Source of the DNA: Sipunculus nudus
Lineage: Eukaryota > Annelida > Sipuncula > Golfingiida > Sipunculidae
Assembly: GCA_026874595.1 (NCBI GenBank)
Contig: CM049320.1
Span: forward strand, 7,565,464 to 7,629,463
Reading direction: 5' to 3'
DNA length: 64,000 nt
The number at the start of each line of letters is the position of its first letter. The first letter of the stretch is position 1. Shown in pieces: positions 1 to 12,175 of this stretch. The notes beneath the pieces were generated by a model. The model ran no database searches, was not told the DNA's origin, and saw only the letters and a list, made by a program, of their open reading frames with translations. A program made the position numbers and the translations under genes.

Positions 1-882
1 AAGCCGCATTAACACAAAGGTTAAGGCCACTGTCAGAAGCAACACGGTCATGTGACGTTCTCCGTCTCTTCTGGTTTGACTGGCGCATGAATCCTGTCTC
101 TGTAAGAAGTGTTTTCCAGCATTTATGTAGATTCTTACACTCCATATGGAGAAGATTGATATTAACAAACTGCCGACGATGTCACAGATTACCACGATAA
201 CTATTGTTACTCCCGTCGAGTATACCTTGTCATAAGGCATTGGTATGCAACCATCCATGCTAGAAATAAAGTTTTTAGCGTATAGATTTATCAGAAACGA
301 AATGGCCACCAGGATCGCAATTTGGACGAGTGCTGCCTTAAGGTTGGACACTTTCCTGAATGTTAGTGGAAATTTCATGACAATGAACCGATGCGCGCTA
401 ATGCCAAGGATTAGGAATGTCGACAGACAGCGAAATGTATACTTCAGGTATGCAGTAGCGGAGCACAGAGCTGTTCCTGCTGGAATTACTTCATTCTGAC
501 TTGGGCACGACCTAGACGCTGTGTATTTAAGTGCATGATACAACGGGTCACGTGACAGAGCGATCACTTGCTCGGTTATTAATACGATAATATCAGCTAT
601 CGCGACAGCTATGAGAAAAACACCGGAGACAGATTTACGCATGCGCCTTGAGCTCAGCAGGACAATCAATATTATAATGTTGCTGATACAGCCAAACACA
701 GTGATGATATAGTTAGCATAGTGTCGTATGCAGTACGTTATATGTGGCGTCATATCTGAATCCGAGCTTGAATTATGGCTCAAATATTCTTGTTCATAAT
801 CATAATTATAATCGTGGTCTGGTATTTCCGTCATCCTCACACATGACTTCTGCACTTCTGATTTCCGTACTTCCTGAAGCAT
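1..882 (-). CDS. Rhodopsin-class G-protein-coupled receptor, 3' part missing (off left edge)
   Basis: The minus strand is open from a TAA upstream of 882 to the window edge. It reads as a seven-helix receptor. Numbered from a second in-frame ATG at 834: an acidic, Tyr-rich N-terminus with an N-S-S glycosylation sequon (residue 21); TM1 about 42-60 with the conserved Asn (GCISN); TM2 with AIAD, holding the conserved Asp at 81; then TM3, whose Cys lies exactly 25 residues before the Arg of the DRY position. That motif reads A-H-R-F, so His replaces Asp/Glu. A basic second loop (MKFPLTFRK), TM4, TM5 and the start of TM6 (MTVLLLTVALTFV) follow. It sits in the plasma membrane; the ligand is unknown, and a peptide or orphan receptor is likely. 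The first ATG of the ORF (882) adds 16 residues; either start is possible, and an upstream exon cannot be excluded. TM6-TM7 lie outside the window. Confidence 0.8.
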   Translation of the reverse strand, partial: MLQEVRKSEVQKSCVRMTEIPDHDYNYDYEQEYLSHNSSSDSDMTPHITYCIRHYANYIITVFGCISNIIILIVLLSSRRMRKSVSGVFLIAVAIADIIVLITEQVIALSRDPLYHALKYTASRSCPSQNEVIPAGTALCSATAYLKYTFRCLSTFLILGISAHRFIVMKFPLTFRKVSNLKAALVQIAILVAISFLINLYAKNFISSMDGCIPMPYDKVYSTGVTIVIVVICDIVGSLLISIFSIWSVRIYINAGKHFLQRQDSCASQTRRDGERHMTVLLLTVALTFVLMRL

Positions 883-3242
883 TAACAAAACAATTGTTAG
901 AGGATTTGTTTTAACCTTACGTCTTAATGGGAAAAAAAGAAAATTATCTGGGAGGAATTCTATAATAAGAAAGGAAAGAAAGCTAGCTTGACCTTATAGT
1001 TTACGGTGATGTGGATCAGGGATTACAAAATTCACTTCAATGCCGTCATAGTTCTTGTTATAAACTTTACACAAACATTACCTCTACAATATACTTGCAA
1101 AGCACCGATGATTTTGGTTTGGTTTACATGGTTTGGCAACGAGAGGACAACGAAACTTGTTAAAAACGCACTGTAAATTTCTGACTGATAAACTCCATCA
1201 CTGGTGTTGACGATGTCGTTTATAAAAAGGATGTGTACGAGCTTATTTAATTGGCTGCGGGCCTCATCATACCCACGATGTATTTCCAAAACGTTCTATT
1301 TGGTGCTACGGGAAGATTTAAACTGAAGACTAAGGATTTAAGCCCTAGCTAGGTCATCACTCACTGGTGTCTAATCAGCTTTTAGTGAAGAGACTTCAGT
1401 TTTTCGCTCTGTCTTATGTTAATGAAGGGCCAGAATTTTCTAGATGGTTGTGGTTGGGGTGTGGTTGGTCTTAGAGAAGGTGGAGGAAATCTTGTATGTC
1501 TCCTTTATATGTTAGTCCTCACCATCTTCTTGTGGAAGCGATACAATCTGTATCAGACCTATTTTCAAGTCTGACCTTATTGCTTCAGCACCAACGAACA
1601 CAGTGTATTGACAATGATCGACAGTGATGTAGTGGCAACACTTGGACTGTCATATTAAAAATTGATTTAGCATTACAATAACTGTTTCTGTCGGGAGATT
1701 TGGGCTCGACTAATCTTGAGTTCCTCATATACCATCTCATTGTGTGAAATGCCTTCCAGTAGGAAGATCGACTTTAAAGAAGGGGTGGAGTTTTTGGGGT
1801 AGGATATCCTTTCTTCAGAACACTACTCTTATACTCTGGTTAATCTCGCCTCCAATGATTTTTTTCAAAACTTTGCATGCCTTATCGAGGTGTTCTCCAG
1901 TCAGAGTTACTCTGCCACACTTTTCATACTGGGCTTGTCACTGACGCAAAGTCTTCAACAAGATATAATAATCTTATTTAGATAGGTCTGTTTCCACTGT
2001 ATATTAAATGATCTAACACGGTAATAAAACACATCCTATTTCTGTAACTTCTAAATCATTCTGGTTCGGAGGAAAGATTTACAAGCTGCGACTGCTAGCA
2101 GTCATTTAGTTCATCAACGTCTCGGGATTTTTTTCTATTAATCTATCAATTCTAATAATCTACAACCTCGTGAATAAAGATAAACCAACGAGCGAAAACC
2201 TCTAATTGGCCCCGGTCTCGTTACACCACTGTGGACTGGTTTACACACCACTGACTTGACATGACCTGTAATTTGGTTCCAGATATAGCACGCTCTCTAA
2301 TTGGACTAGAACCGTACACGTAAACACCATGTGCGCTGCCCGACCGTTGAAAATCACTGCTATCTAAAGCAACATTTTATAGACCGACATACAATAATTA
2401 TAGTGCTGTTATAACAAAAATAAATAATAACGTAAATAAAAAGAGATTTTGATCCCGTGTAAAGGGTGGTTGCTCATAGAACTTCATCCTCCGTTAATTC
2501 GACCGGAATGGTTAAAGTTATAGTATAATATAATTTACAAAAAATAGAATAGTCACCAATTTATCCACATTCAAATGCATTAAAGTCTAGCCTGATTTTA
2601 AGAAGACAAATTAATGTTGAAAAATTAACAAGACATATTTTGGATCTAGTCATGCTAATTAATCTCTGGCCAATTTTAAGCGTAGTCTACACGGTAGTAG
2701 GCTGAACAAGACACCAGCCTTGCTCAAGTAAAATCACGTGAAACATGCTATTGATCCTGAAGGAAAATATAAGGGTTTTACTTGAAAACGGACATCTTAT
2801 TATTTAATTAAAATAAATTTACTTTGAAGCTAGCACGGAAATACTAAAATGAATTAAACAGACGACTCTGTTTGAATAAGAATGGTTCATAATTATGAAG
2901 ATTATGTAACACATGACAGACATTTATGCTCATCGAGATTTGTTTGTGCTAGGTTTCCTTCCAACGTTTAAGCTAGTGTAATAACGTATAACCTGGTCAC
3001 AGTAGCTCTATGAACAATTAGATTTGATTAACCCTTTAAACAAGTTGCTCCTTGTACTACTAAAATCATAGTTATATATCGAAAAATCATAGTATATTGA
3101 CCTACCAATTTGACGAATCGGTTTGTTTCGGACTGATGTGTTTATTACTAGTGCCCAACAAATATACGTGTCAGCAACGAGGATCTGTGTAAAGCTTGGG
3201 CAACTTCCTTGACCATGTCACGATCATTATCACAATTAGTAT
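883..3242. other. Intergenic, nothing recognised
   Basis: AT-rich sequence with only short ORFs that have no recognisable protein features. I see no RNA gene or clear repeat here. It may hold the promoter and 5' leader of the minus-strand receptor, but no motif decides this. Confidence 0.5.
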
Positions 3243-3460
3243 CAGGGGCGGCAATATGGCAGGTCAAGGAATCATCTATCATTTTAAGATTACAAAAGTT
3301 CAAGAATGCTATATATATACAATGCAAGCATGAGACAGTTGAAAAAAATTACTCCTGTTTTTAGGGGAAACGAAGTCTGAAACCTAGGGTCTGAAACCTT
3401 AAAAAATTACAGCTGCTGCAAAAAAAAGGAACCCCCCCCCCCCAACTGGATCCGCCCCTG
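3243..3460. mobile_element. hAT-like MITE
   Basis: The 218-bp segment is bounded by CAGGGGCGG on the left and its inverse CCGCCCCTG on the right, with a poly-C run just inside the right end. CAGGGGCGG-type termini are typical of hAT-derived MITEs. No convincing 8-bp duplication is seen in the flanks, so the limits are tentative. Confidence 0.45.
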
Positions 3461-4381
3461 GTTATTGTTATCTTGTTTCTAATAATATAGGGTTGATCCA
3501 GGTAATAGGTTATCTCAACTGATATCCTCTCACTATGGTAAACTGCAAGATAAAATGCCGAGATAACATGCAAAAACCTGGGCAAGGGTTAGACAACAAT
3601 GACATTTTGTTTGTATTTGACAGAGGGCCATTGTTTCATTTTCAGTTAGCTTATGTTTTCCGGAGTTCAGCTTTAACTTGGAGCGCTAACTTATACACAG
3701 AGACAAATGCAATTACTTTTATATAAGTCGAGGGCGTATATAACCATTATGGTTAACTAAAAGGCATTTGCCTACATATGTAGTTGCCGTTTGCTTTCGA
3801 AACAGTTTCATGAACACTATACATTAAGTGTTGGCAGCATGTATTTATCAGCTTTTTATGCCCAGATATATAACAGAGACAAGATGTGTGTATTTGGTAT
3901 CAGTATAGCAATGCACCATATACTCCCATAAAAGTTCCATAATGCTATCAGCAGTATTGGTTACCACGAAACCTGGTTACTCTGTATATTTTAATTGTAT
4001 AAAACCAAATAAGGCCGCCCAAGGCCGTGGTTGAGCTTGTATACTAGATCGCATTAAACGCGAACAAGCTCTTCATAAACTTTTGCTAATACTTAACGTG
4101 CAGTTCTTATTCAGTCCGGTTGTATATTTCGTCAAGTGGCGTCGATTTACATTCAAGAGTGGGGATGACTCGCAGGCGTGGGTTTGACAACTTTTTATCT
4201 CCCTTGTGAGATAAAGTCATATTAAGGCGTCCGTCTGTCGTCCCTCTGTTAACTCTAGCAGCATTCCCCAGCAATGCCTGCACAGATACTCCTGTATATA
4301 AGTGGCAAATGTACCAAATAGGCATGCAACAAAACAAAATTAGTGGCTCCACCTACATTTTTAAGTGACTTTATGTGCATT

Positions 4382-5602
4382 TTTAGCTCAGCTGACTGTA
4401 AGTCATCTGAGCTATAGCGATCACTCTTTGTCCGTCGTCCGTCCGGCCGTCCCGCCGTCCGTCTGTTAACAGGGCACAAACTGTAACTGCTAGACCTAGA
4501 ATCTTGTAGCTTGACATCCTGGGAGGTTCATAAAAAAATCTCCTTGGAAACCTGAAATTAGGTCTCTGTTACCCATATTCTTCGAGCTATGAGGCTCCGA
4601 AGTACCCCCCAGAATAATGGAAAATTTGATTCAAAAGCTCAAGTATCTGGACAACTAATGTATTAATCACCATGATTCTTTGCATGGATATTGATCATGG
4701 AATGTTTCATCAGTTTCTTGAGTCTGGTGGCGCCACCTGTATTTTTTCTATATTTAAGAATGTTTCTCTATTTTTGAGACCTTCAAAGAAGCTTTCATCT
4801 GTTAACAGGGCACAAATCGTAACCGCTGGACCTGGATTCTTCTAACTTGACATCAAGAGAGGTCCATGAAAAGTCTCTATGGAAACCTGAAATTAGGTCT
4901 CCGTTACCCATATCCTTCGAGCTATGGGGCTTCCCAATAGTACTCCTAAGAATAATTAAAAATGTGATACAAAAGCTGCAGTATCTGAATAACTAATGTA
5001 CTGATGGCCATGATTTTTTGCATTCATATTGATCATGGAGTGTTTCATCAGTTCCTGCAGACTGGTGGAGCCACCAATTTTTTTTTAATTTGTACGCATT
5101 TTTTTCTCATTTTGAGACAGTAAAATAAAGCCTCATCTTGTAACAGGGCACAAATCGTAACCACTTGACCTAGAATCTTCGTACTTGAAATCTAGGGAGC
5201 TCCATGAAAAGTCTTCATGGAAATCTGAAATTAGGTCTCTGTTACTCATTCCTCTGAGCTATCGAGCTCATAAGTACCCCCGAAATAATTAAAAATGTGA
5301 TACAAAAACGGTGTTTGTTTCTGGAGAACTCCTCTGAGACCCTTGGACTGATCTTCCGTAACCCGGCATAGTTGTTCCCTCACCTATGTAGTTGTGCATA
5401 ACAAAGACAGGTGGCACCTACCTTCAATCCTTTCTGGGCAGTCTGAATCTGGGTGTCTTTTAGATAACAGCCGATATCTAAGGAGTGGCTCAATGTATTG
5501 AGCTGAAAGTTGGCATGTATATAGATCTTGGATCTCTCCATCTTGTTATCGAATTCAACAATCCTTGAATTCAGCTGAGCGTCATGGCTCATGGGCCACT
5601 AG
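4382..5602 (+). mobile_element. Family A1 hairpin-headed repeat element
   Basis: The head TTTAGCTCAGCTGAC is followed at once by GTCATCTGAGCT, giving an imperfect hairpin. A GTCCGTC-rich tract comes next, then three tandem monomers each opening with CAGGGCACAAA. The 3' end carries CAGCTGAGC, inverse of GCTCAGCTG in the head, then an ATGGGCC-type palindrome and CTAG before TTT. There is no coding capacity. Other copies of the family lie in GART introns. Confidence 0.75.
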
Positions 5603-5889
5603 TTTGTGTTATGGACCCATCAGAAATTGCATTCTTTTGAACATTGTGTCTTATTATGCAGTCATGGTATAACTGATTAGAACAAGGCATACAGGCCTAA
5701 TGCGAACGTGTGCAATGGGTTATACATCAGGTGTATATGCTTCCATAATTACATGCTTGACCATTATTAGAAAAGTGTTTGATTAATTTTCAAGTACATG
5801 TGTGACATTTACATCTAGTAAGTACTAAACATTTTTGAACCGGAGTACAAGAACCAGTTATACAAACGTCACTCCTGTAATACTGACAC

Positions 5890-6855
5890 GAATAGACACA
5901 ACACAAAATTGATTGTAGGTGGCTCCACCAGTTTGAATGGACATGCAAAATTCAATGCCTATTGCCAAATCTTTTTACACTTACTAAAAGACTTTGGCCG
6001 CAATACATTTTTCATGTCGACATATTCATTTCATTTTTTATCAAAAATGTTTAAAATAATAGCAGATGCCTATTGAAAGCAAAATCAGAATACAGATATA
6101 TTTTATTCATGGATTTATCTTACACATAAGCTAGATATTGACACCAATTATTTATGTTGCCTGTACAACTCTGCGTATATAGCTATAACGCTCAGGCAGT
6201 TTCTACAATAAATCTACAAGCTTACCAAAGTATCTCACAGTTCCTTCATTGTTAAATAACTCAGCCAAAAATCATCAAAGTAAACTTGAAAAAAATTTTG
6301 TGCAATCTTATAAACTTTGAAACAACAGTTCTGCAGAAGAGTATTGCAGCCCTCAGTTTGATATAGGCTTACTCGGCTACAAGACCAACTTCAGCTTTCT
6401 GCGACTCTACCAAAAATCAATGAACTCGTTCTATTCTTATTTAATTGAGGGAACCCTACCCTAGAATAACTCTTGTGGAAAATAAAACCATTCAGCTTGA
6501 CAGTTTCATCATAAAACATTTTTAATGAAGAAACTGAAAGAGGCTAATATACACATGTAACGGGGTTTATGTCCTGATAAACAGATCGAATATAGGTGGC
6601 GCCACAAAAACCTCAATTTCAAATATGAGTCATGTGAAAAACATTTGCACAAAACTTGGTGACGAGATTATGTTAGTATGCTTTTAGGCCAATTGACTAG
6701 GTTCAGCTTCCTGTTACTCGGCCAAAAATCAACGAACTGGAAAAATTCGAACAAACTTGGCTGTTATGACTTCAGTCTTCAATCATGTAGTCATGTCGCC
6801 TCAGAAGAATGCTAGTGACTGGGGTGTGCGCATAATAGCCTGTTCCACAGGTGTT
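5890..6855 (-). mobile_element. Family C repeat, reversed and degenerate
   Basis: Read on the minus strand, this stretch matches the copies at 30.3-31.0 kb and 36.7-37.1 kb, for example the segment with CCAGTTCGTTGATTTTTGGC at about 6705-6760. It also carries GGTGGCGCCAC and GGTGGCTCCACC. A decayed family-C head is suggested near 6820-6855. It is the only copy of these families seen in the reverse orientation. Confidence 0.5.
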
Positions 6856-7369
6856 CCCTTTATTATTTTGCGATTATTCTCTTAAACTTTGATATATCAT
6901 ACCATTGACACTACAGCTGATGAGGAAAAAATAGCCCACCCCTGACATAACTTATGATAATATACATGTAACTCCATGGTAATTGTGAAGAATATTACTT
7001 CTATTACAGACAGACTATGTCGATCTTATGAAGTAGTTGGTATTATATATTTTATCTTTGTACAAAGGAATGCAAACCCTGCATTACACGACTTATATTA
7101 TATTTATGCCTAAAAAACAAGTCAATGAACCTTTATTTTATCTCAAAATGGCAACTCGATTTTTAATGCGATACTTGCTAATAAAAAATCCAGATTTCTT
7201 CATACTGGAACTGTGAATACTCATATCAATGATGGGCACATGCTAGTGCATACTGCGATAAGACGCAGTGCCATTAGGATATCAGCAAAGACTACCATTC
7301 TATTATTGCAATTTTACATTTAAATAAAAGCATTTTCTTAAACCATACCCTTTTTTACAACAAGCACCT

Positions 7370-9130
7370 ATGCATGTATTAGAAGTTTTAACTTACATTG
7401 ATGATAGCTTCTTGGTTATATCTAAACTATTGACAGATGTTTTGGACACCCATGCATCCATAAAAAAAAGAAAGTTATTTAGGCTAAACATTAGCTTTTT
7501 TATGAACAGCACTCTTAAAAAAGCCATACTCAACAAGCAACGACTATATGGAGGAGCTACAAGAAATATCCAAACCCCCCCCCCCCCAAAAAAAAAAAAA
7601 AACAAAAAAAAAAACGGAAAGCTTACAGAAATCAAAGGAATATGGTTGTGATTTTACGTATATCATGCAACGATTATTTTAAGGCTAAAAGAAAATGGGC
7701 CCCAGAATGTAGACATCTGGTCTACAATCAATCCTTTTATGACCAACAAGGGAGCTGCCTGGCACATGCATGAGCTCGTGACTGAACATGATCTATTTGA
7801 TGTAACTGATTCTAAAATGTATCTGACATTTTTAACCGTCTTTATATTATAATTTAGCTGTGCATATTGGATCAGATTTTAGTGTACCTGAATATGATTA
7901 TGATGTCTAAGGTTTTATAAATCAGTAAATTTCACATTGTAGTAACCACCAGAGCATAAATGTAGTTGAAAATAATTTTACTATAAGTGTAATGATTTAT
8001 GTTCACATATATCACGTATAATGACATGTTTGAAACTATTTGCATTCTAGACCCTAAAGAAGCCACTGGCTATGAATTATGATGGACTTTCTGCTAAGGT
8101 TCTTAATATTGCAAATCCCATTTGAATATTCCACTTACTATTTTGTATGACAATTGCATCATAGCAGTGTCCTTCCAATTTTGATGAAATATGCAAGTGT
8201 CACATCCGTCTTTAAAAAGGATAATCCTTTTATAAAGACAAACTACCGTCTGGTCAGCAGTTTTACCTCTTCTTGAAAGGTTTTTGAAAAAAAAAAGATA
8301 GAAAACTAGCAAGAAACTTTCCAAAACTAAATATTTCATCCATTTATCTCTACATTTAGAAAGTAACACGGATGTCAGTCGGTTCTTTTGTGAATGACGG
8401 AGGAATGGCGACAGGCACTTGCATGACAATGTCAGGTACGTCGACACTGTGCAGATGAACCCTGTCAGAGCGTTTGATTGTATGCCTTTTTCGCTTCTAA
8501 AACTTAATGCGTTAACTGTATGCGCAATTAACAGTAGTTCAGTTTCTTACAAGTTAACTTACAGAACGTCAGAAAATAATGTCAGATAATACTTCAAACC
8601 TAAAGTTTCCAATGATTCCCGTATCAGCATTTACAATACCGCATTGAACAATGAAGCTTCTTAAAGTGACTTTATTGGTATTAACATATAGAAACACATT
8701 AATTTTGAATTTCATGTACCGTAAATCAGCTTTGCATTAAGGCTGCAAGGAAACTCCGTAAAATATATACATTATACGTCGCATCTTGGAGATGCCAAAC
8801 TAACCATTGTCCAGTCCTTTATACAATCAAATTTTAATTATTGTGCCATTATATGGCATTTCTATGGTCAGTAACTCACAATGAAAATGGAGCGCATCTT
8901 AAGTGGGCACTTCGACTGACTGGTGGAGATTTAAGTACTGAAAACACTGAGCTTTTGAAAAAATACAATGTGAACAATATAGAACTACAGAAACTTCAGA
9001 CTACCGTATCGCAGTTGAAACCTTGATGACCTTTCGCAATGCAGCTAATATATCTTCGATTTTTTTTCGAAAAAAAAGCATGTACCTCATATAATACTCG
9101 ACAGAAGTTTGACCATAAATGACCTCAAGT
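7370..9130 (+). pseudogene. Decayed non-LTR retrotransposon (CR1/Jockey-like reverse transcriptase)
   Basis: Fragments in shifting frames follow the order of a LINE ORF2. VLDTHASIKKRK and FFMNSTLKKAI are the endonuclease-RT linker (7450-7540). IRPFMTNKGA-like sequence lies near 7725, and PKEATGYDGLSAKVL-like sequence near 8055. NYRLVSSF (about 8245) corresponds to the NYRPISLL motif, and RAFDCMPFSLLKL (about 8470) to the catalytic SKAFD block. QSFIQSNFNYCAIIW (about 8820) is the C-terminal thumb region, and YNTRQK-like sequence follows near 9090. Frameshifts, stops and a C/A homopolymer insertion at about 7577-7613 break the frame throughout. It is an old dead copy, distinct from the intact one in GART intron 10. 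Confidence 0.7.
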
Positions 9131-9363
9131 CAAAACTATACTGATTGTATGATCTGCATTCATTTTTAATTAATTTATCGAGTAAAATATGGTATTATTT
9201 GCCTACAGAATTCAAGCAAACAAATTCTTTATCATTTTTTAAACCTAAAATTGCTAATTACGTTATTGCATGGTATAAAATGCAAATATTATATGTGTAA
9301 ACACTATATAACTAAATTTTCATTTGCATGTGCTCATGCTTTTGATATATTACTTTTCATATT

Positions 9364-9385
9364 TTTATTTATTTATTTATTTATT

Positions 9386-9473
<88 letters not shown>
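9364..9473. repeat. Compound microsatellite (TTTA)n-(TA)n-(GA)n
   Basis: A TTTA run passes into a long TA run and then a GA run without interruption. The ORF that crosses it is purely repeat-derived. Confidence 0.95.
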
Positions 9474-9474
<1 letters not shown>

Positions 9475-9728
9475 ATAAATTGGTATTGAGCAAATAAAAA
9501 AAATGTCATTTTAATTTAGATAAAATGGTTTCTTAATGACAATATAAATCAAACGATTTTCAATGTTTTATCACTAAAAAGTTATGTTGAAAAAATTAGA
9601 GGGACAACAAACCCCTTATCGATCTAGCCGTCACCCTGTTGTTCCGCTTAATGGAAGACTGGTTTACCTTATGACTAGAATATATATATGTGTGTATGAG
9701 GGTGTGTGTGTGTGTATTTATATATGTA

Positions 9729-9732
<4 letters not shown>

Positions 9733-9784
<52 letters not shown>
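9733..9784. repeat. (TA)n microsatellite
   Basis: An alternating TA tract preceded by a TG-rich stretch (about 9690-9732). The flank continues to a poly-C run at about 9917-9941. Confidence 0.9.
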
Positions 9785-10429
9785 GATTTAAGATTTTAAT
9801 TTATTTGTATGTATGACTGTATGGGTTATGTTCTGGTCGGTGATTATTAGCTTTGGATAATGTTGTATTGTTCTTAAAACCGACAGAAAATAAAGATTTG
9901 CAGTTGTTGTTGTTGTCCCCCCCCCCCCCCCCCCCCCCCCCAAGAATGTGTCATGTGACCTGCAGTCACACGTAACTCGTGAGGACGCATCTTTCACCGT
10001 TTCCACAACCTTTCGCCGCCGTTCAAAGGGTCATTGACCTATGAAACATCAATTCAGATCTAACGTAAGTTCTTGTTTGGACGAATTGGTACTTTGTTAT
10101 TGTACGGAAAATAGTCAAAACTTCACACAGCTGAAGATGTTACATTGATTATGTACAGAACTTGATTGTTTTCTCAGATCCGCCAACCACATGTGTAAAT
10201 TGGCGATAATAGGGGACCTTGTAAGTTGTACTTGTTGACAGGCGGAACAGTGAGAGCTCATAAACTGTATCAACGTCAACTGAGTTGTGCATGTTGTGAT
10301 ATGACCTACGGTACGACTTAACAATCAGTACCTACCGGTCAGGACTCCTTTATCCACAACGGATACATGTAAAGTGTTCTTATGATGGATCAAACTTACT
10401 CCTCTGTACGTTAATTGAAACTGTTGTAA

Positions 10430-10495
10430 ACACAGAGCCACAGCACAGGTCCCAGCCTTCATTTATCTAGCAGACAAGAGTAGGCTACACCTGAT
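10430..10495. repeat. Dispersed repeat, inverted partner of 17260-17330
   Basis: ACACAGAGCCACA, CAGGTCCC and ATCTAGC occur in order here, and in reverse complement at 17260-17330. The two copies are clearly related, though diverged. Confidence 0.55.
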
Positions 10496-12175
10496 GTTGG
10501 GTGCCTATCCCAATGCCCCTGTGCCATTTTTAGCTTAGCTGACTGTAAGTCATCTGAGCTATAGTCGTGGTCCTTTGCCTGTCGTCCGTCCATCCATTAA
10601 CAGGGCACATTTAAAAACCGTTGGACCTACGTATCCAAAATTTTGCATACCATTAGATGTCCCCAAAATCTCTTACCATACCAAAAATAAAGTAATTAGG
10701 ACTTTGTTCCTTCGAGATATTAAGGAAAAACCTCCGTTTTTTTTAAAAAAGCCATTGTAACACTTCAAGGCTGCCTAATGTCAAAATCACTGATCTGTTT
10801 TTGATCATATTTAGTATCCATATAGTTTCATACATTTTCTATGAACATACCAAAAATTAGGTCAGAATTAGGTATTATTTTGAAGTTATGGTCCCAAATA
10901 TAATGCAATTTTAAAAAAATCAGGAAATATATTTACTAACCTAACATGTGAGATGCTGAAGCTGGAGACTTTTTTTCAGGAATATAACTTTATTTAATCA
11001 AGATTCAATCGTTTACCCAAAATTAGATCTGAATTTTGCAAATTTTTCAAGTTATTAGCATAAATAAAAAATCAATACCTTAAATTTTGTCCAACTTTGG
11101 CAATGGCACATTTTTTCCCATTAAGCACTGTTGATTTAATTTTCACAGCATATATGCATAAGGATTTAATCTTTTAAAATCTGAAATTTCAAAGGAATTG
11201 ATTGAAAGGAGTAGCTTTAATTCATGTTTCCATACACCATGTCAAGTGTTGTTTACATCTAGCCAACCTGGTAGTACAGCCTTCACTTGCATTATGTAAC
11301 TGACCCAGGCAGCTTGCCTTTGCTCAGCTTGGCCACTACTAGCAGGCTTCCCCTCTGCCCTGCACTCCCCCCCCCCCCCCCCCCAAGATGGTGCATTAAC
11401 TAGATGAATGTTATAATTTTCTGTATTTTATTTTATTCTTGGCTATGCTACATTTTAGATTTTGTATTGTACAACCAGGGTTACAATGATTGAAGTGCAC
11501 ATTTAATTGTGTCCACAAAGTGGTGTATTGCTATGAAAGTGTGAATGTTTATCAGATAAGTAAATTCTTACTTCAGAAGAGTAAAAACTTCACCAGATGT
11601 GAAATTGACTATTAATTCCAGTAATAAATTATAGCCGAGATAGTAATTAGCACAATGATTTTGTTTGTCCCTCATTCAACCAACAGTGTGTATACTTTAT
11701 TTGAATAGATGTTTTTATTTTATCAAATTTACTGAATCTTTTATTTCATTTCAGTGAATAAAATTAAGCATGTACTGAAAACTCCAATGTGCAAAACTTT
11801 TTAATAGTGATTCAAAGAATAATCTTGTAGATGCCATATTGTGGCACTATTTTCTTTTAATTTCAGTTTAAACATTTGTGATTTAAAAATAATAAAATAT
11901 ATGTGTATGCATGATATGACCAAATATGAGCTACACTCTGGATAAATAATGATTGCAACTTAGAATTCTAATATTTTAACTTATATTTTCAGTTTTTTTA
12001 TTACAAATTTATAAAACTTGTAAATAAAAAAAAATGAATCAAATAAAAACTGTTAATGGAAAAAGTTGATATGCTTAAAAAATAGGCTTATATATAAACT
12101 TAAATGCATTATTCCCTTGAAAGTGAAATAAAGGTATTAGTCCATTCTGTCCACTCGCCTGTCCATCCGTAAATT

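Noticed and set aside
7393-7635. Phe- and Gly-rich minus-strand ORF
   Set aside because: Made by the poly-C/poly-A run inside the decayed LINE.
9251-9799. Ile-Tyr and Arg-Glu repeat ORFs
   Set aside because: Translations of TA and GA microsatellites.
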